From: Enterobacter asburiae
Lineage (GTDB): Bacteria; Pseudomonadota; Gammaproteobacteria; Enterobacterales; Enterobacteriaceae
DNA: 64,000 nucleotides
NCBI RefSeq assembly: GCF_007035645.1
Contig: NZ_AP019632.1
Location: 1,736,001 to 1,800,000, forward strand
Direction: 5' to 3'
In this document: one piece after another, positions 31,401 through 41,925 of the stretch
Layout: each line of letters opens with the position of its first letter
How positions within the stretch are numbered: position 1 is the first letter of the stretch
Made by a program: the position numbers and the translations under genes
Notes under the pieces: model-generated
Database searches by the model: none
Told to the model about the DNA's origin: nothing
Seen by the model: the letters and a program-made list of their open reading frames with translations, nothing else

Positions 31401-33212
31401 ATGAATCCGACATTGTTACGCGTAACACAACGCATTATCGAGCGCTCGAAAGAGACCCGTTCGGCCTACCTCGCCCGGATTGAACAGGCAAAGAGCAGCA
31501 CCGTCCACCGATCTCAGCTGGCCTGCGGGAACCTGGCGCACGGCTTCGCCGCCTGCCAGCCTGATGATAAAGCGTCGCTGAAAAGCATGCTGCGTAACAA
31601 TATCGCCATTATTACCTCCTATAACGATATGCTTTCCGCCCACCAGCCGTATGAGGTTTATCCCACTATCATCCGTAACGCGCTGCACAGCGTAAATGCG
31701 GTGGGCCAGGTGGCGGGCGGTGTACCTGCCATGTGTGACGGCGTGACGCAGGGGCAGGACGGTATGGAGCTGTCCCTGCTGAGCCGCGAAGTGATTGCCA
31801 TGTCTGCTGCGGTGGGGCTGTCACACAATATGTTCGATGGCGCGCTGTACCTCGGCGTGTGCGACAAGATTGTCCCGGGCCTGGTGATGGCGGCGCTGTC
31901 GTTTGGGCATCTGCCTGCGATCTTCGTCCCGTCCGGCCCAATGGCGAGCGGTCTGCCGAACAAAGAAAAAGTGCGTATCCGCCAGCTGTACGCGGAAGGG
32001 AAAGCAGACCGTCAGGCGCTGCTGGAGGCGGAAGCCGCGTCCTATCATGCGCCGGGAACCTGTACGTTCTACGGTACGGCTAACACTAACCAGATGGTCG
32101 TGGAATTTATGGGAATGCAGCTTCCGGGCTCGTCCTTTATCCAGCCAGATGCGCCGCTGCGCAAGGCGCTGACAGAGGCCGCGGCCCGTCAGGTCACGCG
32201 TCTGACCGGCAACGGCAACGAATGGATGCCGATGGGCAAAATGGTCGACGAAAAAGTCATCGTCAACGGGATTGTCGCGCTGCTGGCAACCGGGGGCTCA
32301 ACCAATCACACCATGCACCTGGTGGCCATGGCGCGTGCGGCGGGCATTCTGATTAACTGGGATGACTTCTCCGAGATCTCTTCCGTGGTGCCGCTGATGG
32401 CGCGCCTGTACCCGAACGGTCCGGCGGATATTAACCACTTCCAGGCCGCAGGCGGTGTACCGCTGCTGATGCGCGAGCTGCTGAAAGGCGGGCTGCTGCA
32501 TGAAGACGTGAATACCGTGGCGGGCTTTGGCCTTCAGCGCTACACCCAGGAGCCGTGGCTGAACAACGGCGAGCTGGACTGGCGTGAAGGGGCGAGCGCG
32601 TCTCTTGATGCGCAGGTGATTGCCACTATCGACAAACCGTTCTCTCCTCACGGCGGCACCAAAGTGCTGAGCGGCAACCTCGGTCGTGCGGTAATGAAGA
32701 CCTCTGCCGTACCGGAAGAGAACCAGGTTATCGAAGCGCCGGCGGTGGTATTTGAAAGCCAGCATGACGTGTTACCCGCCTTTGACGCCGGTCTGCTCGA
32801 TAAAGACTGCGTGGTGGTGGTGCGTCACCAGGGGCCTAAAGCCAACGGGATGCCAGAATTACATAAACTTATGCCACCACTTGGTGTATTATTGGACCGC
32901 CGTTTCAAAATTGCGCTAGTCACCGATGGACGCCTCTCCGGGGCATCCGGTAAAGTGCCTTCAGCCATCCACGTGACGCCGGAAGCCTACGACGGCGGTC
33001 TGCTGGCGAAAGTGCGCGACGGTGACATGATCCGCGTGAACGGCCAGACGGGCGAGTTAACCCTGCTGGTGGATGAAGCCGAGCTGGCGGCACGTCAGCC
33101 CCATATTCCTGACCTGAGCGCATCGCGCGTGGGGACCGGACGCGAAATGTTCAGCGCGCTGCGTGAGAAACTCTCCGGTGCGGAGCAGGGCGCAACCTGT
33201 ATTACGTTTTAA
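31401..33212 (+). CDS. edd: Phosphogluconate dehydratase
   Basis: Iron-sulfur dehydratase of the Entner-Doudoroff pathway, converting 6-phosphogluconate to KDPG (603 residues). Cluster-ligand region '[20 protein letters not shown]' and 'GVCDKIVPG' match the IlvD/Edd family, as does '[23 protein letters not shown]' near the C terminus. AGAGGAG precedes ATG 31401. eda follows 39 bases after the stop. An AT-rich patch inside the gene (32861-32892, with TATTAT) may hold an internal promoter for eda. Confidence 0.98.
   Translation: MNPTLLRVTQRIIERSKETRSAYLARIEQAKSSTVHRSQLACGNLAHGFAACQPDDKASLKSMLRNNIAIITSYNDMLSAHQPYEVYPTIIRNALHSVNAVGQVAGGVPAMCDGVTQGQDGMELSLLSREVIAMSAAVGLSHNMFDGALYLGVCDKIVPGLVMAALSFGHLPAIFVPSGPMASGLPNKEKVRIRQLYAEGKADRQALLEAEAASYHAPGTCTFYGTANTNQMVVEFMGMQLPGSSFIQPDAPLRKALTEAAARQVTRLTGNGNEWMPMGKMVDEKVIVNGIVALLATGGSTNHTMHLVAMARAAGILINWDDFSEISSVVPLMARLYPNGPADINHFQAAGGVPLLMRELLKGGLLHEDVNTVAGFGLQRYTQEPWLNNGELDWREGASASLDAQVIATIDKPFSPHGGTKVLSGNLGRAVMKTSAVPEENQVIEAPAVVFESQHDVLPAFDAGLLDKDCVVVVRHQGPKANGMPELHKLMPPLGVLLDRRFKIALVTDGRLSGASGKVPSAIHVTPEAYDGGLLAKVRDGDMIRVNGQTGELTLLVDEAELAARQPHIPDLSASRVGTGREMFSALREKLSGAEQGATCITF
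32864..32892 (+). promoter_or_regulatory. Possible internal promoter for eda within edd
   Basis: TATTAT (32887-32892) with TAAACT 17 bases upstream (3/6 match to a -35) lies about 360 bases before eda in a locally AT-rich stretch of edd. E. coli eda is known to have promoters inside edd. The KdgR half-site-like GTTTCA follows at 32902-32907. Weak evidence by sequence alone. Confidence 0.3.
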
Positions 33213-33251
33213 GACGACTTGATTTTAACGATCTGGCGAGAGAAAACTCTG

Positions 33252-33893
33252 ATGAAAAACTGGAAAACAAGTGCAGAAGCAATCCTGACCACTGGCCCTG
33301 TCGTGCCGGTTATCGTGGTAAACAAGCTGGAGCACGCTGTACCGATGGCGAAAGCGCTGGTTGCGGGTGGCGTTCGCGTTCTGGAAGTGACCCTGCGCAC
33401 CGCCTGCGCGATGGACGCTATCCGCGCTATCGCCAAAGAAGTGCCGGACGCCATCATCGGTGCGGGTACCGTTCTCAACGCGCAGCAGCTGGCGGAAGTG
33501 ACCGAAGCGGGCGCGCAGTTCGCCATCAGCCCTGGCCTGACCGAGCCGCTGCTGAAAGCCGCCACCGAAGGTACTATTCCGCTGATCCCTGGCATCAGCA
33601 CCGTCTCTGAACTGATGCTGGGCATGGACTACGGTCTGAAAGAATTCAAATTCTTCCCGGCTGAAGCGAACGGCGGCACCAAAGCGCTGCAGGCGATTGC
33701 GGGTCCCTTCTCTCAGGTACGCTTCTGCCCAACGGGCGGTATCTCTCCTGCCAACTACCGTGACTACCTGGCGCTGAAAAGCGTGCTGTGCATCGGCGGT
33801 TCATGGCTGGTTCCGGCGGATGCGCTGGAAGCGGGCGACTGGGATCGCATCACCAAACTGGCTCGTGAAGCGGTTGAAGGCGCGAAGCAGTAA
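33252..33893 (+). CDS. eda: KDPG/KHG aldolase
   Basis: Splits 2-keto-3-deoxy-6-phosphogluconate into pyruvate and glyceraldehyde-3-phosphate (213 residues). The Schiff-base lysine is in '[12 protein letters not shown]', and 'VLEVTLRT' and 'RFCPTGGIS' are family blocks. ATG 33252 ([10 protein letters not shown]) matches E. coli; the frame extends to 33219 without a better start. It is the shared end point of the Entner-Doudoroff, glucuronate and pectin (KdgR-controlled) routes. Confidence 0.98.
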   Translation: MKNWKTSAEAILTTGPVVPVIVVNKLEHAVPMAKALVAGGVRVLEVTLRTACAMDAIRAIAKEVPDAIIGAGTVLNAQQLAEVTEAGAQFAISPGLTEPLLKAATEGTIPLIPGISTVSELMLGMDYGLKEFKFFPAEANGGTKALQAIAGPFSQVRFCPTGGISPANYRDYLALKSVLCIGGSWLVPADALEAGDWDRITKLAREAVEGAKQ

Positions 33894-33910
33894 GCCATTC
33901 GCCATATGAA

Positions 33911-33937
33911 AAACGGGCCTTCTGGCCCGTTTTTTTA
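33911..33937 (+). terminator. Terminator after eda (bidirectional with purT)
   Basis: AAACGGGCC (33911-33919), loop TTCT, GGCCCGTTT (33924-33932), with T run beyond. It reaches the last codons of the convergent purT (stop at 33935). Confidence 0.93.
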
Positions 33938-35113
33938 TCCTGCAACCTTGACGCTCGCAGCGGCCGCTTTCGCTCTCGCCACGGCGTCGTCAACGTTATC
34001 CCCGGTGGCTAATGCCACGCCAAGACGGCGGGTTCCGTCGATCTCCGGCTTGCCGAACAGACGTACCTGCAATCCTGCACCCACCGCCCCGTCGACGTTA
34101 TCAAACGTGACGTTCTGGCTGGTTAGCTGCGGCAGGATCACCGCCGAGGCGGCCGGGCCGTACTGACGGATACCGCCGACGGGCAGGCCAAGGAACGCGC
34201 GCACGTGCAGGGCGAATTCGGAGAGATCCTGCGAAATCAGCGTGACCATGCCGGTGTCATGCGGGCGAGGGGAGACTTCGCTGAAAATCACCTCATCACC
34301 GCACACAAACAGCTCCACGCCGAACAGGCCATACCCGCCCAGCGCCAGGACGGTTTTACGGGCGATCTCCTGAGCACGCTCTAGCGCCAGGGCGCTCATC
34401 TGCTGCGGCTGCCAGGATTCGCGGTAATCGCCATCTTCCTGACGGTGACCAATCGGGTCGCAGAAATGGACGCCGTCAACGGCGCTGACGGTCAGCAGGG
34501 TGATTTCGAAATCAAACTTCACGACGCCTTCGACGATTACGCGACCGGCTCCGGCACGGCCACCCTGCTGGGCATAATCCCACGCGTTATCCAGGGTACC
34601 GCTGTCGCGAATAAAGCTCTGTCCTTTTCCGGAGGAGCTCATCACCGGCTTAACGATGCACGGGTAGCCAATTTCCTCGACGGCCTGCAGAAACGCGGCC
34701 TTATCGCCAGCAAAACGGTAGCTCGAGGTGGGCAATCCCAGCTCTTCCGCCGCCAGGCGACGAATGCCTTCGCGGTTCATGGTCAGCTTTGCGGCTTTCG
34801 CACAGGGCACCACGCGCTGGCCTTCCTGCTCCAGGGCGATCAGCGTATCGGTGGCGATGGCCTCAATTTCCGGCACGACAAAATCGGGTTTTTCGCGCGT
34901 AATCAGTTCGCGAAGGGCATCGCCATCCAGCATGTTAATCACATAAGAACGATGGGCGACGTGCATGGCGGGTGCGTCGGCGTAACGGTCTACGGCAATG
35001 ACTTCCACACCTAAACGCTGGCACTCAATGGCGACCTCTTTTCCCAGCTCGCCCGATCCCAACAGCATCACTCGCGTCGCCGCAGGCCGCAGCGCAGTTC
35101 CTAAACGAATCAT
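33935..35113 (-). CDS. purT: Formate-dependent phosphoribosylglycinamide formyltransferase PurT
   Basis: ATP-grasp enzyme that formylates GAR using formate in purine synthesis, an alternative to PurN (392 residues). N-terminal '[23 protein letters not shown]', ATP-grasp core '[16 protein letters not shown]', and '[29 protein letters not shown]' are diagnostic. ATG 35113 ([14 protein letters not shown]) aligns with the E. coli start (MTLLGTALRP) and has GGGGGA upstream; the frame runs open to 35332 but lacks a better start. A PurR box lies 35-50 bases upstream. Confidence 0.98.
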   Translation of the reverse strand: MIRLGTALRPAATRVMLLGSGELGKEVAIECQRLGVEVIAVDRYADAPAMHVAHRSYVINMLDGDALRELITREKPDFVVPEIEAIATDTLIALEQEGQRVVPCAKAAKLTMNREGIRRLAAEELGLPTSSYRFAGDKAAFLQAVEEIGYPCIVKPVMSSSGKGQSFIRDSGTLDNAWDYAQQGGRAGAGRVIVEGVVKFDFEITLLTVSAVDGVHFCDPIGHRQEDGDYRESWQPQQMSALALERAQEIARKTVLALGGYGLFGVELFVCGDEVIFSEVSPRPHDTGMVTLISQDLSEFALHVRAFLGLPVGGIRQYGPAASAVILPQLTSQNVTFDNVDGAVGAGLQVRLFGKPEIDGTRRLGVALATGDNVDDAVARAKAAAASVKVAG

Positions 35114-35147
35114 AACAATCCCCCTGAAAAAGTTGCGCGCAGTATAA

Positions 35148-35163
35148 ACGAAAACGTTTGCGT
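35148..35163. promoter_or_regulatory. PurR operator of purT
   Basis: ACGAAAACGTTTGCGT differs at one base from the PurR consensus ACGCAAACGTTTGCGT and lies upstream of purT, a known PurR target. Confidence 0.92.
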
Positions 35164-35283
35164 CTGTCTCGTGCACGGCTAAGCGAGGGGACAGAAATTT
35201 GCGCTTCTTTAGCCCGACCAGACATTTCCTGACGCCCGCTCGCTTACGCTGTGAAACATGTTCACCGTTAAGTGAGGGAAACC

Positions 35284-35931
35284 ATGTCTGGCTGGTTAAA
35301 TCAATTGCAATCCCTGTTAGGGCAGAAAACATCGTCTGGCGAACGGGACCTCAGCAAACTGCTGGTACCCGGGGCGCTCGGCGGGCTGGCAGGCCTGTTG
35401 GTCGCGAATAAATCCTCACGCAAGCTGCTGGCAAAGTATGGTACAGGCGCGCTGCTGGCCGGCGGCGGCGCCATCGCGGGCACCGTGCTGTGGAATAAAT
35501 ACAAGGACAGAATACGGACCGCGCACAGCGATGAACCGCATTACGGCGAGCACACCTCGCCGCTGGATCTGCGTACCGAACGGCTCATTCTTGCGCTGGT
35601 TTTTGCCGCGAAAAGCGACGGGCATATTGACGATAAGGAACGAGCGGCGATCGAGCAGCAGCTGCGCGAAGCCGGCGTTGAAGAGAAGGGAAGAGTGCTG
35701 GTGGCGCAGGCGATAGAACAGCCGCTCGAGCCGCAGCGTCTTGCGCAAAGTGTGAAAAATGAGGAAGAGGCGCTGGAGCTCTATTTACTCAGCTGCGCAG
35801 CCATCGATATCGATCATTTTATGGAGCGGAGCTACCTTAACGCCCTGGGCGATGCGTTAAAGATCCCTCAGGACGTGCGCGAGGGCATTGAGCGGGATAT
35901 CCGGGAACAAAAACAGGCGTTACAGGGATAG
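35284..35931 (+). CDS. yebE: DUF533 inner-membrane protein YebE
   Basis: A 215-residue protein matching E. coli YebE. The N-terminal half has a glycine-rich hydrophobic stretch ('[16 protein letters not shown]', '[16 protein letters not shown]'), and the C-terminal half is a TerB-like helical domain ('[25 protein letters not shown]'). Function is unknown; in E. coli it belongs to the Cpx envelope-stress regulon. ATG 35284 follows GTGAGGG; an in-frame GTG at 35272 is less likely. It is divergent from purT. Confidence 0.93.
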   Translation: MSGWLNQLQSLLGQKTSSGERDLSKLLVPGALGGLAGLLVANKSSRKLLAKYGTGALLAGGGAIAGTVLWNKYKDRIRTAHSDEPHYGEHTSPLDLRTERLILALVFAAKSDGHIDDKERAAIEQQLREAGVEEKGRVLVAQAIEQPLEPQRLAQSVKNEEEALELYLLSCAAIDIDHFMERSYLNALGDALKIPQDVREGIERDIREQKQALQG

Positions 35932-36016
35932 CCGTCGCCGTCGCGACGCTGTTTCGCTTGCATCATGCGTGGGTTTTGCCAACCTTATAGTGTGTAAAAC
36001 TTAAAAGAATGATGAC

Positions 36017-38077
36017 ATGCCACCGAAAGCCCGACGTACTCCTTATGCGATCACCACGCATGGCGATACGCGTATAGACAACTATTACTGGCTGCGGGAC
36101 GATTCTCGCTCCCGGCCAGAGGTACTCGACTACCTGCACGAGGAAAACGACTATGGCCGCAAGGTCATGTCCAGCCAGCAGACGCTTCAGGACCAGTTGC
36201 TGAATGAAATGGTGCAGCGTATTCCCCAGCGCGATATCTCCGCGCCCTGGACCAAAAATGGCTATCGCTATCGCCATATTTACGAGCCCGGCAATGAGTA
36301 TCCCATCTACCAGCGTCAGTCGGTGTTAAGCGCCGAATGGGATGAGTGGGATATTCTGCTGGATGCCAACCAGCGCGCCGCCCACAGCGAGTTTTATACC
36401 CTGGGCGGCATGTCCATTTCCCCTGACAACGCGGTGATGGCGCTGGCGGAGGATTATCTCTCCCGCCGCCAGTACGGCCTGCGGTTTCGTAATCTGGAGA
36501 CCGGCAACTGGTATCCGGAAATGCTGGAAAACGTCTCCCCGGATTTTGTCTGGGCAAATGATTCCGAGACGGTTTACTACGTCAAAAAACACGCGTCGAC
36601 GCTGCTGCCTTACCAGGTGTGGCGACATACCGTGGGAACGGACTCCGCTGACGACGAGCTGGTTTATGAAGAGAAAGACGAAACCTTCTATGTCAGCCTG
36701 CATAAAACCTCCTCACGCCACTATGTGATTATCTTCCTTGCCAGCGCGACGACGTCGGAAGTTCTGCTGCTGGATGCCGAACTGCCGGATGCCCAGCCGC
36801 TCTGTTTCCTGCCGCGCCGCAAGGATCACGAGTACAGCCTGGACCACTTCCAGCACAGCTTTTATTTGCGCTCCAATCGCGAGGGCAAAAACTTTGGTCT
36901 CTATAAAACCAAAGTGCGCGATGAGCGCAAGTGGGAGGTGCTTATCCCCGCGCGGGATCAGGTGATGCTGGAAGGGTTCACCCTCTTTACCGACTGGCTG
37001 GTGGTCGAAGAGCGTCAGCGCGGGCTGACCAGTATCCGGCAAATCAACCGTAAAACCCGGGAAGTGGTGGGGATTGCGTTTGACGACCCGGCCTACGTGA
37101 CGTGGATTGGTTTCAACCCTGAACCCGAATCGTCGCGGTTGCGCTACGGCTACTCTTCCATGACCACGCCGGACACCCTGTTTGAGCTGGATATGGACAC
37201 CGGGCAGCGTCAGGTCATTAAACAGACCGAGGTAAAAGGGTTTGAGTCCGACAACTACCGCAGCGAGCACCTGTGGGTCACCGCCCGTGATGGCGTGGAG
37301 GTGCCTGTCTCTCTTGTTTACCATCGGGCTCATTTCCAGAAAGGCAAAAACCCGATCCTGGTGTACGGCTACGGCTCGTATGGCTCAAGCATGGACGCCG
37401 ATTTCAGCAGCAGCCGGTTAAGCCTGCTCGATCGCGGTTTTGTTTTCGCCATCGCCCATATTCGCGGCGGCGGTGAGCTGGGCCAGCACTGGTATGAAGA
37501 CGGGAAATTCCTGAAGAAGAAAAACACCTTCAATGACTACCTCGACGTCTGCGATGCGCTGATTGAGCAGGGCTACGGCGATCCGCAGCTCTGCTTTGGG
37601 ATGGGGGGCAGCGCGGGCGGTATGCTGATGGGGGCAGCGATCAACCAGCGTCCCGACCGCTTTAAGGGGATTGTCGCGCAGGTTCCGTTTGTCGATGTGG
37701 TCACGACCATGCTCGATGAATCCATTCCCCTTACTACCGGGGAGTTTGAGGAGTGGGGGAATCCGCAGGATGAGCTGTACTACCGCTATATGAAAGAGTA
37801 CAGCCCGTACGATAACGTGGAGGCGAAAGCCTACCCGCATATGCTGGTCACCACCGGTTTGCATGATTCTCAGGTGCAATACTGGGAGCCGGCAAAATGG
37901 GTGGCAAAACTGCGTGAGCTGAAAACCGATGACAATCTGCTGCTGCTGTGTACCGACATGGATTCCGGACACGGGGGGAAATCGGGGCGATTTAAATCGT
38001 ACGAAGGGGTTGCTCTGGAATATGCCTTCTTGATAGGCCTGGCGCAGGACACGCTGCCAGGCCGTGCGGAGCGTTAA
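36017..38077 (+). CDS. ptrB: Oligopeptidase B
   Basis: S9A serine peptidase that cuts after Arg/Lys in short peptides (686 residues, E. coli length). An N-terminal seven-bladed propeller is followed by the alpha/beta-hydrolase domain with the nucleophile motif '[13 protein letters not shown]', Asp region '[13 protein letters not shown]', and His in '[11 protein letters not shown]'. '[29 protein letters not shown]' is a strong family block. Its end overlaps the convergent exoX by four bases, with no terminator between. Confidence 0.97.
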   Translation: MPPKARRTPYAITTHGDTRIDNYYWLRDDSRSRPEVLDYLHEENDYGRKVMSSQQTLQDQLLNEMVQRIPQRDISAPWTKNGYRYRHIYEPGNEYPIYQRQSVLSAEWDEWDILLDANQRAAHSEFYTLGGMSISPDNAVMALAEDYLSRRQYGLRFRNLETGNWYPEMLENVSPDFVWANDSETVYYVKKHASTLLPYQVWRHTVGTDSADDELVYEEKDETFYVSLHKTSSRHYVIIFLASATTSEVLLLDAELPDAQPLCFLPRRKDHEYSLDHFQHSFYLRSNREGKNFGLYKTKVRDERKWEVLIPARDQVMLEGFTLFTDWLVVEERQRGLTSIRQINRKTREVVGIAFDDPAYVTWIGFNPEPESSRLRYGYSSMTTPDTLFELDMDTGQRQVIKQTEVKGFESDNYRSEHLWVTARDGVEVPVSLVYHRAHFQKGKNPILVYGYGSYGSSMDADFSSSRLSLLDRGFVFAIAHIRGGGELGQHWYEDGKFLKKKNTFNDYLDVCDALIEQGYGDPQLCFGMGGSAGGMLMGAAINQRPDRFKGIVAQVPFVDVVTTMLDESIPLTTGEFEEWGNPQDELYYRYMKEYSPYDNVEAKAYPHMLVTTGLHDSQVQYWEPAKWVAKLRELKTDDNLLLLCTDMDSGHGGKSGRFKSYEGVALEYAFLIGLAQDTLPGRAER

Positions 38078-38736
38078 GCGTCGCCCAGATAATGTTTCAG
38101 CGTTAAGCGCAGCTCCGGGCTCATTCTGTCGAGGTTGTTATACAGCCAGCGCAAATAGCCCGGGTCTTTATCCGCCACCTCGGACACCGGCTTCCCGCGA
38201 TATTTACCAAAGGTAAACGTGGTCAGCAGCGCGGGACGTCCTGTGATCGTCGCCATGTCATCCGGTGTCCAGCCAGAGATATTCATAATATCAATCAGCA
38301 GCGCGGCGGTGATATAGCAGTCATACAGGGCGCGGTGATGGTGAAGCCCCTCAGGGGTACGAACGCTCAGCTTGCGGGACTTGTACAGCGCCATGTTGCT
38401 GTATTTAATCCCAGGCCACAAACGACGCGCCAGCTTCATGGTGCAAATCCATTCCCCCGGCATTTCAGGCAACACCCGGCGGTCAAAGCTGGCGTTATGC
38501 GCGACGTACCACGGGCTACCGTAGTAGTGCGGAATAATCTCTTCGATCCACGGCTTATCCGCCACCATCGATTCGGTAATGCGATGGATAGCCATCGCCT
38601 GAGGGCTGATGGGGCGATCGGGACGCACCAGATGGCTCATGGGGTTGACGATTTTACCATCAACCACGTCGACAGAGGCCACTTCCACAATTCCGCCCTG
38701 AAGATCGCAAGTTTCGGTATCGATGACGCGCAGCAT
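38074..38736 (-). CDS. exoX: Exodeoxyribonuclease X
   Basis: DnaQ-type 3'-5' exonuclease acting in mismatch and UV repair (220 residues). ExoI '[21 protein letters not shown]' (DxE), ExoII '[13 protein letters not shown]', and ExoIII '[16 protein letters not shown]' (H-x4-D type) are visible. The C-terminal part has the '[25 protein letters not shown]' block also found in other DnaQ-type nucleases. It ends inside the ptrB stop region and follows yobB. Confidence 0.96.
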   Translation of the reverse strand: MLRVIDTETCDLQGGIVEVASVDVVDGKIVNPMSHLVRPDRPISPQAMAIHRITESMVADKPWIEEIIPHYYGSPWYVAHNASFDRRVLPEMPGEWICTMKLARRLWPGIKYSNMALYKSRKLSVRTPEGLHHHRALYDCYITAALLIDIMNISGWTPDDMATITGRPALLTTFTFGKYRGKPVSEVADKDPGYLRWLYNNLDRMSPELRLTLKHYLGDA

Positions 38737-38760
38737 TGAAAACTCCTGAGCTTAAAACGC

Positions 38761-39411
38761 CTAGCCTAAAGGAATGATATCGCCTTGCCAACCCTCTCCG
38801 CCGAGCGTGCCGGTCACCAGAAGCTCGCCCTTATCCGCGCGCACGATCAGCTGGCCTTTTTCATCCCACAGCGCGCTGCCGCCGCAGGCGTTCGCCATCA
38901 GCACCGCAATGGCATATTTATGCGCGAAGCGCTGCAGGTTACTGATGGACTGCCGCCAGCGATTATCCCCCACCGACTGGCAGCTGGTAACAAGCGTTGC
39001 CCGGGGATCGAGATTGGGCGAATCGGGATGTGCATCAAGGATGGTAAGGTGTTTATCCCCCGGCACGAGGCTGGCACCGCGCCCTTGCGGATAGCGCAAA
39101 ATGCGATGGCGAGCGGGCGATAACAGCACAAGGCCTTTCTGGCGCTGGCCATTCTGTTCCAGGGGGAGCCCGGCAATAACGGTAATCTGATGTAGATGTG
39201 CCGCGTTGAGCAGCGGCTCCAGCTGCGCGTCATCGGGCGGGGGAGGTAACGTCGGCGAGCCAGAGCCCGTTAATGAGAGTTCAGGGAAAACCAGCAGATC
39301 GCACCGCTGCCGTGCTGCTTCGGCGATGAAGCGCAGGTGGTGCTTAACATGGTCATCTACAGTCTGATGCAGCCCGCCATACTGGGCTGCCGCTATATTC
39401 CAATGTGACAT
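38761..39411 (-). CDS. yobB: YobB, nitrilase-fold protein with degenerate active site
   Basis: A 216-residue protein like E. coli YobB, of the carbon-nitrogen hydrolase superfamily. The catalytic Glu is kept (Glu44 in 'LLVFPELSLTG'). The region where nitrilases have the catalytic Lys ('yRKxHL') reads 'RILRYPQGRGASLVPGD' with no Lys, and the Cys (Cys144 in 'LVTSCQSVGDNRW') sits in a non-standard context. The chain is also short for the family (usually 260-300). It may be inactive or altered in chemistry. ATG 39411 has GGAAG upstream. Confidence 0.85.
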   Translation of the reverse strand: MSHWNIAAAQYGGLHQTVDDHVKHHLRFIAEAARQRCDLLVFPELSLTGSGSPTLPPPPDDAQLEPLLNAAHLHQITVIAGLPLEQNGQRQKGLVLLSPARHRILRYPQGRGASLVPGDKHLTILDAHPDSPNLDPRATLVTSCQSVGDNRWRQSISNLQRFAHKYAIAVLMANACGGSALWDEKGQLIVRADKGELLVTGTLGGEGWQGDIIPLG

Positions 39412-39521
39412 CGTGACTTCCTTATACACTGAGTCGCAGAGATTTAAGAATACACCTAAAATAATCAGGGTTTTCTTATCCTGCCAGATTCCGCGTAAGG
39501 AAATGTAACGACTCGTTAAGC

Positions 39522-39752
39522 TTATTTAACTTTAGGCTCGTACGGTAAACGGGAGAGGTTGACCGAGGCGAGGCGGTGGGCGATGAGTCTTTCGCGAAAC
39601 CAGTCGCGCAGATGGGCGGGCTGTTCCCGTTCCACGACTTCAGCCACGACGGGCATGTTGTAACGCTCTTTGAACGCGACGCCAGCGGCTGCGAGATCGA
39701 CATTCACTTTATCCATCTCGTCCTGCGGAAGGGCGGCCAGATTGATCTTCAT
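39522..39752 (-). CDS. holE: DNA polymerase III theta subunit
   Basis: A 76-residue subunit that binds and steadies the epsilon proofreading subunit of DNA polymerase III. It is nearly identical to E. coli HolE over '[20 protein letters not shown]' and '[19 protein letters not shown]'. ATG 39752 has AAGGAG seven bases upstream; a longer frame to 39779 lacks a ribosome-binding site. Confidence 0.97.
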   Translation of the reverse strand: MKINLAALPQDEMDKVNVDLAAAGVAFKERYNMPVVAEVVEREQPAHLRDWFRERLIAHRLASVNLSRLPYEPKVK

Positions 39753-39888
39753 TACCTTCTCCTTTTTATGCGGCGGCAACGTTACCGCGATTGCACGACG
39801 ATGACAAGCGGAGGCAGGATGATCCTCGACTCGTTTATTATACAGCGTTATTCTTTAGCATACAGACATAACAAAAAGGAATGATAGG

Positions 39889-40260
39889 ATGGGTTTCTCC
39901 GCTTCCCGCGCGGTCTGCGCACTGGTTTTTGTGGCCTCGACAATGATGACGCCTTCCGTGCTGGCACATGCACATCTTAAACAGCAGATCCCGGCAGCAG
40001 ACAGCGTGGTGACCGCACCGCAGGCACTTACGCTGAATTTTTCGGAAGGTATCGAACCTGGTTTTAGCGGTGTAGTGGTAACGGATGCGCAAAAGCAGGT
40101 CATCAAAACGGGACCCGCTACGCGCGACGAACAGAATAAGGCTCAGCTCACCGTGCCGCTGGAACAAACCCTGGCGTCAGGGACTTACCAGGTGGACTGG
40201 CATGTGGTCTCCGTGGACGGCCATAAAACCAAAGGCAGCTATCACTTTAGCGTGAAATAG
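39889..40260 (+). CDS. yobA: CopC-domain periplasmic protein YobA
   Basis: A 123-residue CopC-family protein: signal peptide ending 'PSVLAHA', mature N-terminal His ('[13 protein letters not shown]') and C-terminal '[20 protein letters not shown]' that provide Cu(II) ligands in CopC proteins. The family's Met-rich Cu(I) site is absent, as in other short CopC. It is the first gene of yobA-yebZ-yebY, one base before yebZ, and probably delivers or buffers copper with the YebZ membrane protein. Confidence 0.95.
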   Translation: MGFSASRAVCALVFVASTMMTPSVLAHAHLKQQIPAADSVVTAPQALTLNFSEGIEPGFSGVVVTDAQKQVIKTGPATRDEQNKAQLTVPLEQTLASGTYQVDWHVVSVDGHKTKGSYHFSVK

Positions 40261-40261
40261 C

Positions 40262-41131
40262 ATGCTGGCGCTGTGTTATATCGGGCTACGCTTTATCCAT
40301 TTCGGGGCGCTGATGCTGGTGTTTGGCAATGCGCTTTACAGCGTCTGGTTTGCGCCTTCCTCTCTCCACCGTCTGCTGTCCCGGCGTTTTCAGTCGCAGC
40401 AGAAAGTGGCGGCCTTAGTGAGCCTGGCGGCAGCAGTCCTGATGTTTGTGCTGCAGGGTGGATTGATGGGCAACGGCTGGGGAGATGTGTTTGCGCCACA
40501 GATCTGGTTCAGCGTGATGGGAACCCGGTTTGGCGGCGTCTGGCTGTGGCAAATAATTCTCGCTGCGCTGACGGTCAGTGCGGCATGGCTCGCGCCGCTG
40601 AAAGGTTCGCGTCTGCTGCTGCTCGCAATGGGCCAGCTTATCCTGCTGGCTGGGGTAGGGCATGCGGCGATGAACGACGGTCCGATGGGGGCGCTGCAGC
40701 GTCTTAATTATGCTTTTCACCTGATATGTGCCGCCACCTGGCTTAGCGGATTACTGCCCCTGCTGTTCTGCATGCGTCTGGCGAAAGGGCGCTGGCAGAA
40801 TGCCGCCATCTTTACCATGATGCGCTTCTCGCGCGTGGGGCATTACGCCGTTGCGGGCGTGCTGCTCTCCGGGGTGATAAATGCGCTCATGATACTGGGC
40901 CTCGATATTCCCTGGCAGGCTGGCTACGTGCGGTTTTTGTTGTTCAAATGTGCGCTGGTGGCGTTGATGGTGGTAATTGCGCTGGCAAATCGGTATTTTC
41001 TGGTGCCACGGTTTCGTCCGGAGAGCGGGCGAGCACAACAGATTTTTATCAGGATGACACAGGCAGAAGTGGTGCTGGGAGCGCTGGTGCTGGCAACGGT
41101 CAGTCTGTTCGCCACCTGGGAACCCTTCTGA
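40262..41131 (+). CDS. yebZ: CopD-family inner-membrane copper protein YebZ
   Basis: A 289-residue membrane protein with about eight hydrophobic segments, matching E. coli YebZ and the CopD domain (PF05425 type). '[21 protein letters not shown]'-like N-terminal region and '[20 protein letters not shown]' contain the conserved histidines in membrane helices. CopD proteins act with CopC in copper import or handling; the direction is inferred. It is followed by yebY after 16 bases. Confidence 0.93.
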   Translation: MLALCYIGLRFIHFGALMLVFGNALYSVWFAPSSLHRLLSRRFQSQQKVAALVSLAAAVLMFVLQGGLMGNGWGDVFAPQIWFSVMGTRFGGVWLWQIILAALTVSAAWLAPLKGSRLLLLAMGQLILLAGVGHAAMNDGPMGALQRLNYAFHLICAATWLSGLLPLLFCMRLAKGRWQNAAIFTMMRFSRVGHYAVAGVLLSGVINALMILGLDIPWQAGYVRFLLFKCALVALMVVIALANRYFLVPRFRPESGRAQQIFIRMTQAEVVLGALVLATVSLFATWEPF

Positions 41132-41147
41132 CAAGGTTAAATATCAT

Positions 41148-41486
41148 ATGAAAAAGACAGTACTTTCTCTCTTATTGCTGGCCTGTACGGGGAGCGCCCT
41201 TGCCGCACCGCAGGTTATCACCGTGAGTCGTTTTGAAGTGGGTAAGGACAAATGGGCGTTCAATCGCGAAGAGGTGATGCTGACCTGCCGTCCAGGCCAT
41301 GCGCTGTATGCGATCAACCCGAGTACGCTGGTGCAATACCCGCTGAATGATACCGCAGAGCAGCAGGTAGCCAGCGGCAAGAGCAGCGGCCAGCCGATTA
41401 GCATTATTCAGATCGATGACCCGGCGCATCCGGGACAAAAAATGAGTCTGGCGCCGTTTATCGAGCGCGCCGACAAGCTCTGCTAA
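41148..41486 (+). CDS. yebY: DUF2511 periplasmic protein YebY
   Basis: A 112-residue secreted protein (signal peptide about residues 1-20, '[16 protein letters not shown]') matching E. coli YebY. Cysteines at 'MLTCRPG' and the C-terminal 'DKLC' may form a disulfide. Recent work on E. coli links YebY to copper handling with YobA and YebZ; the operon layout here agrees. It ends at the terminator 41503-41540. Confidence 0.92.
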   Translation: MKKTVLSLLLLACTGSALAAPQVITVSRFEVGKDKWAFNREEVMLTCRPGHALYAINPSTLVQYPLNDTAEQQVASGKSSGQPISIIQIDDPAHPGQKMSLAPFIERADKLC

Positions 41487-41502
41487 CGTTCGGGTTTCCA
41501 AT

Positions 41503-41540
41503 AAAAAACCGCAGATGCTTGCGAAAGCACTGCGGTTTTT
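41503..41540. terminator. Bidirectional terminator, yebY / SraC
   Basis: An outer stem AAAAACCGCAG / CTGCGGTTTTT encloses an inner stem TGCTT-GCGA-AAGCA (41516-41529). A and T runs on both sides let it end yebY on the plus strand and the SraC antisense RNA on the minus strand. Confidence 0.9.
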
Positions 41541-41611
41541 CACTTTTAATGATGCTCTGGCGCTTTTTTTCCGACCGCTTTTGCTGTGGACTGGAAAACC
41601 TGGCGTCGTCA

Positions 41612-41622
41612 TCTATTCTTAA
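41612..41622 (+). promoter_or_regulatory. Sigma-S -10 element of SdsR
   Basis: TCTATTCTTAA matches the RpoS extended -10 (KCTAYRCTTAA) at 10 of 11 positions and ends four bases before the expected SdsR 5' end. Confidence 0.8.
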
Positions 41623-41625
41623 AAG

Positions 41626-41728
41626 GCAAGGCGACTTAGCCTGCATTAATGCCAACTTTTAGCGCACGGCTCTCTCCCAAGAGCCATTTCCCTGGACCGA
41701 ATACAGGAATCGTATTCGGTCTCTTTTT
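41626..41728 (+). ncRNA. sdsR: SdsR (RyeB) sRNA
   Basis: A stationary-phase, RpoS-dependent, Hfq-binding sRNA of about 103 nt that represses ompD, mutS, tolC and others in E. coli and Salmonella. The sequence starts GCAAGGCGACTTAGCC and keeps the highly conserved stretch with TTAATGCCAACTTTTAGCGC, the CGGCTCTC...GAGAGCCAT-like hairpin, and the terminator CCGAATAC-AGGAATC-GTATTCGG followed by CTCTTTTT. It lies between yebY and pphA as in E. coli, although two extra genes now separate it from pphA. Confidence 0.95.
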
Positions 41729-41925
41729 ATCTGTATGTTTTTCAAAGTGTTGTTCGGTGTTGACTCTAAATCACCCGAAACTTTCTCGAACATTCCATAT
41801 CCTGTCTAAACCATAACATACTCAGGACCGCGTGCGTCCAGGGTTTTTTGGGATCTATGTTAAAATTTTGTGGCCGAGCGACCGCTGAGCAAACGCCCTC
41901 TGGCGAGCAAAAGGGCATTCCTAAG

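Larger units (their letters stand above)
41503..41760 (-). ncRNA. sraC: SraC (RyeA), antisense partner of SdsR
   Basis: In E. coli and Salmonella a ~250-nt RNA is transcribed opposite to SdsR from this exact intergenic place, and the two RNAs destroy each other by RNase III. The minus strand here has a good terminator at 41540-41503 and enough upstream room. The 5' end (about 41760) is an estimate from the known length. Confidence 0.5.
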
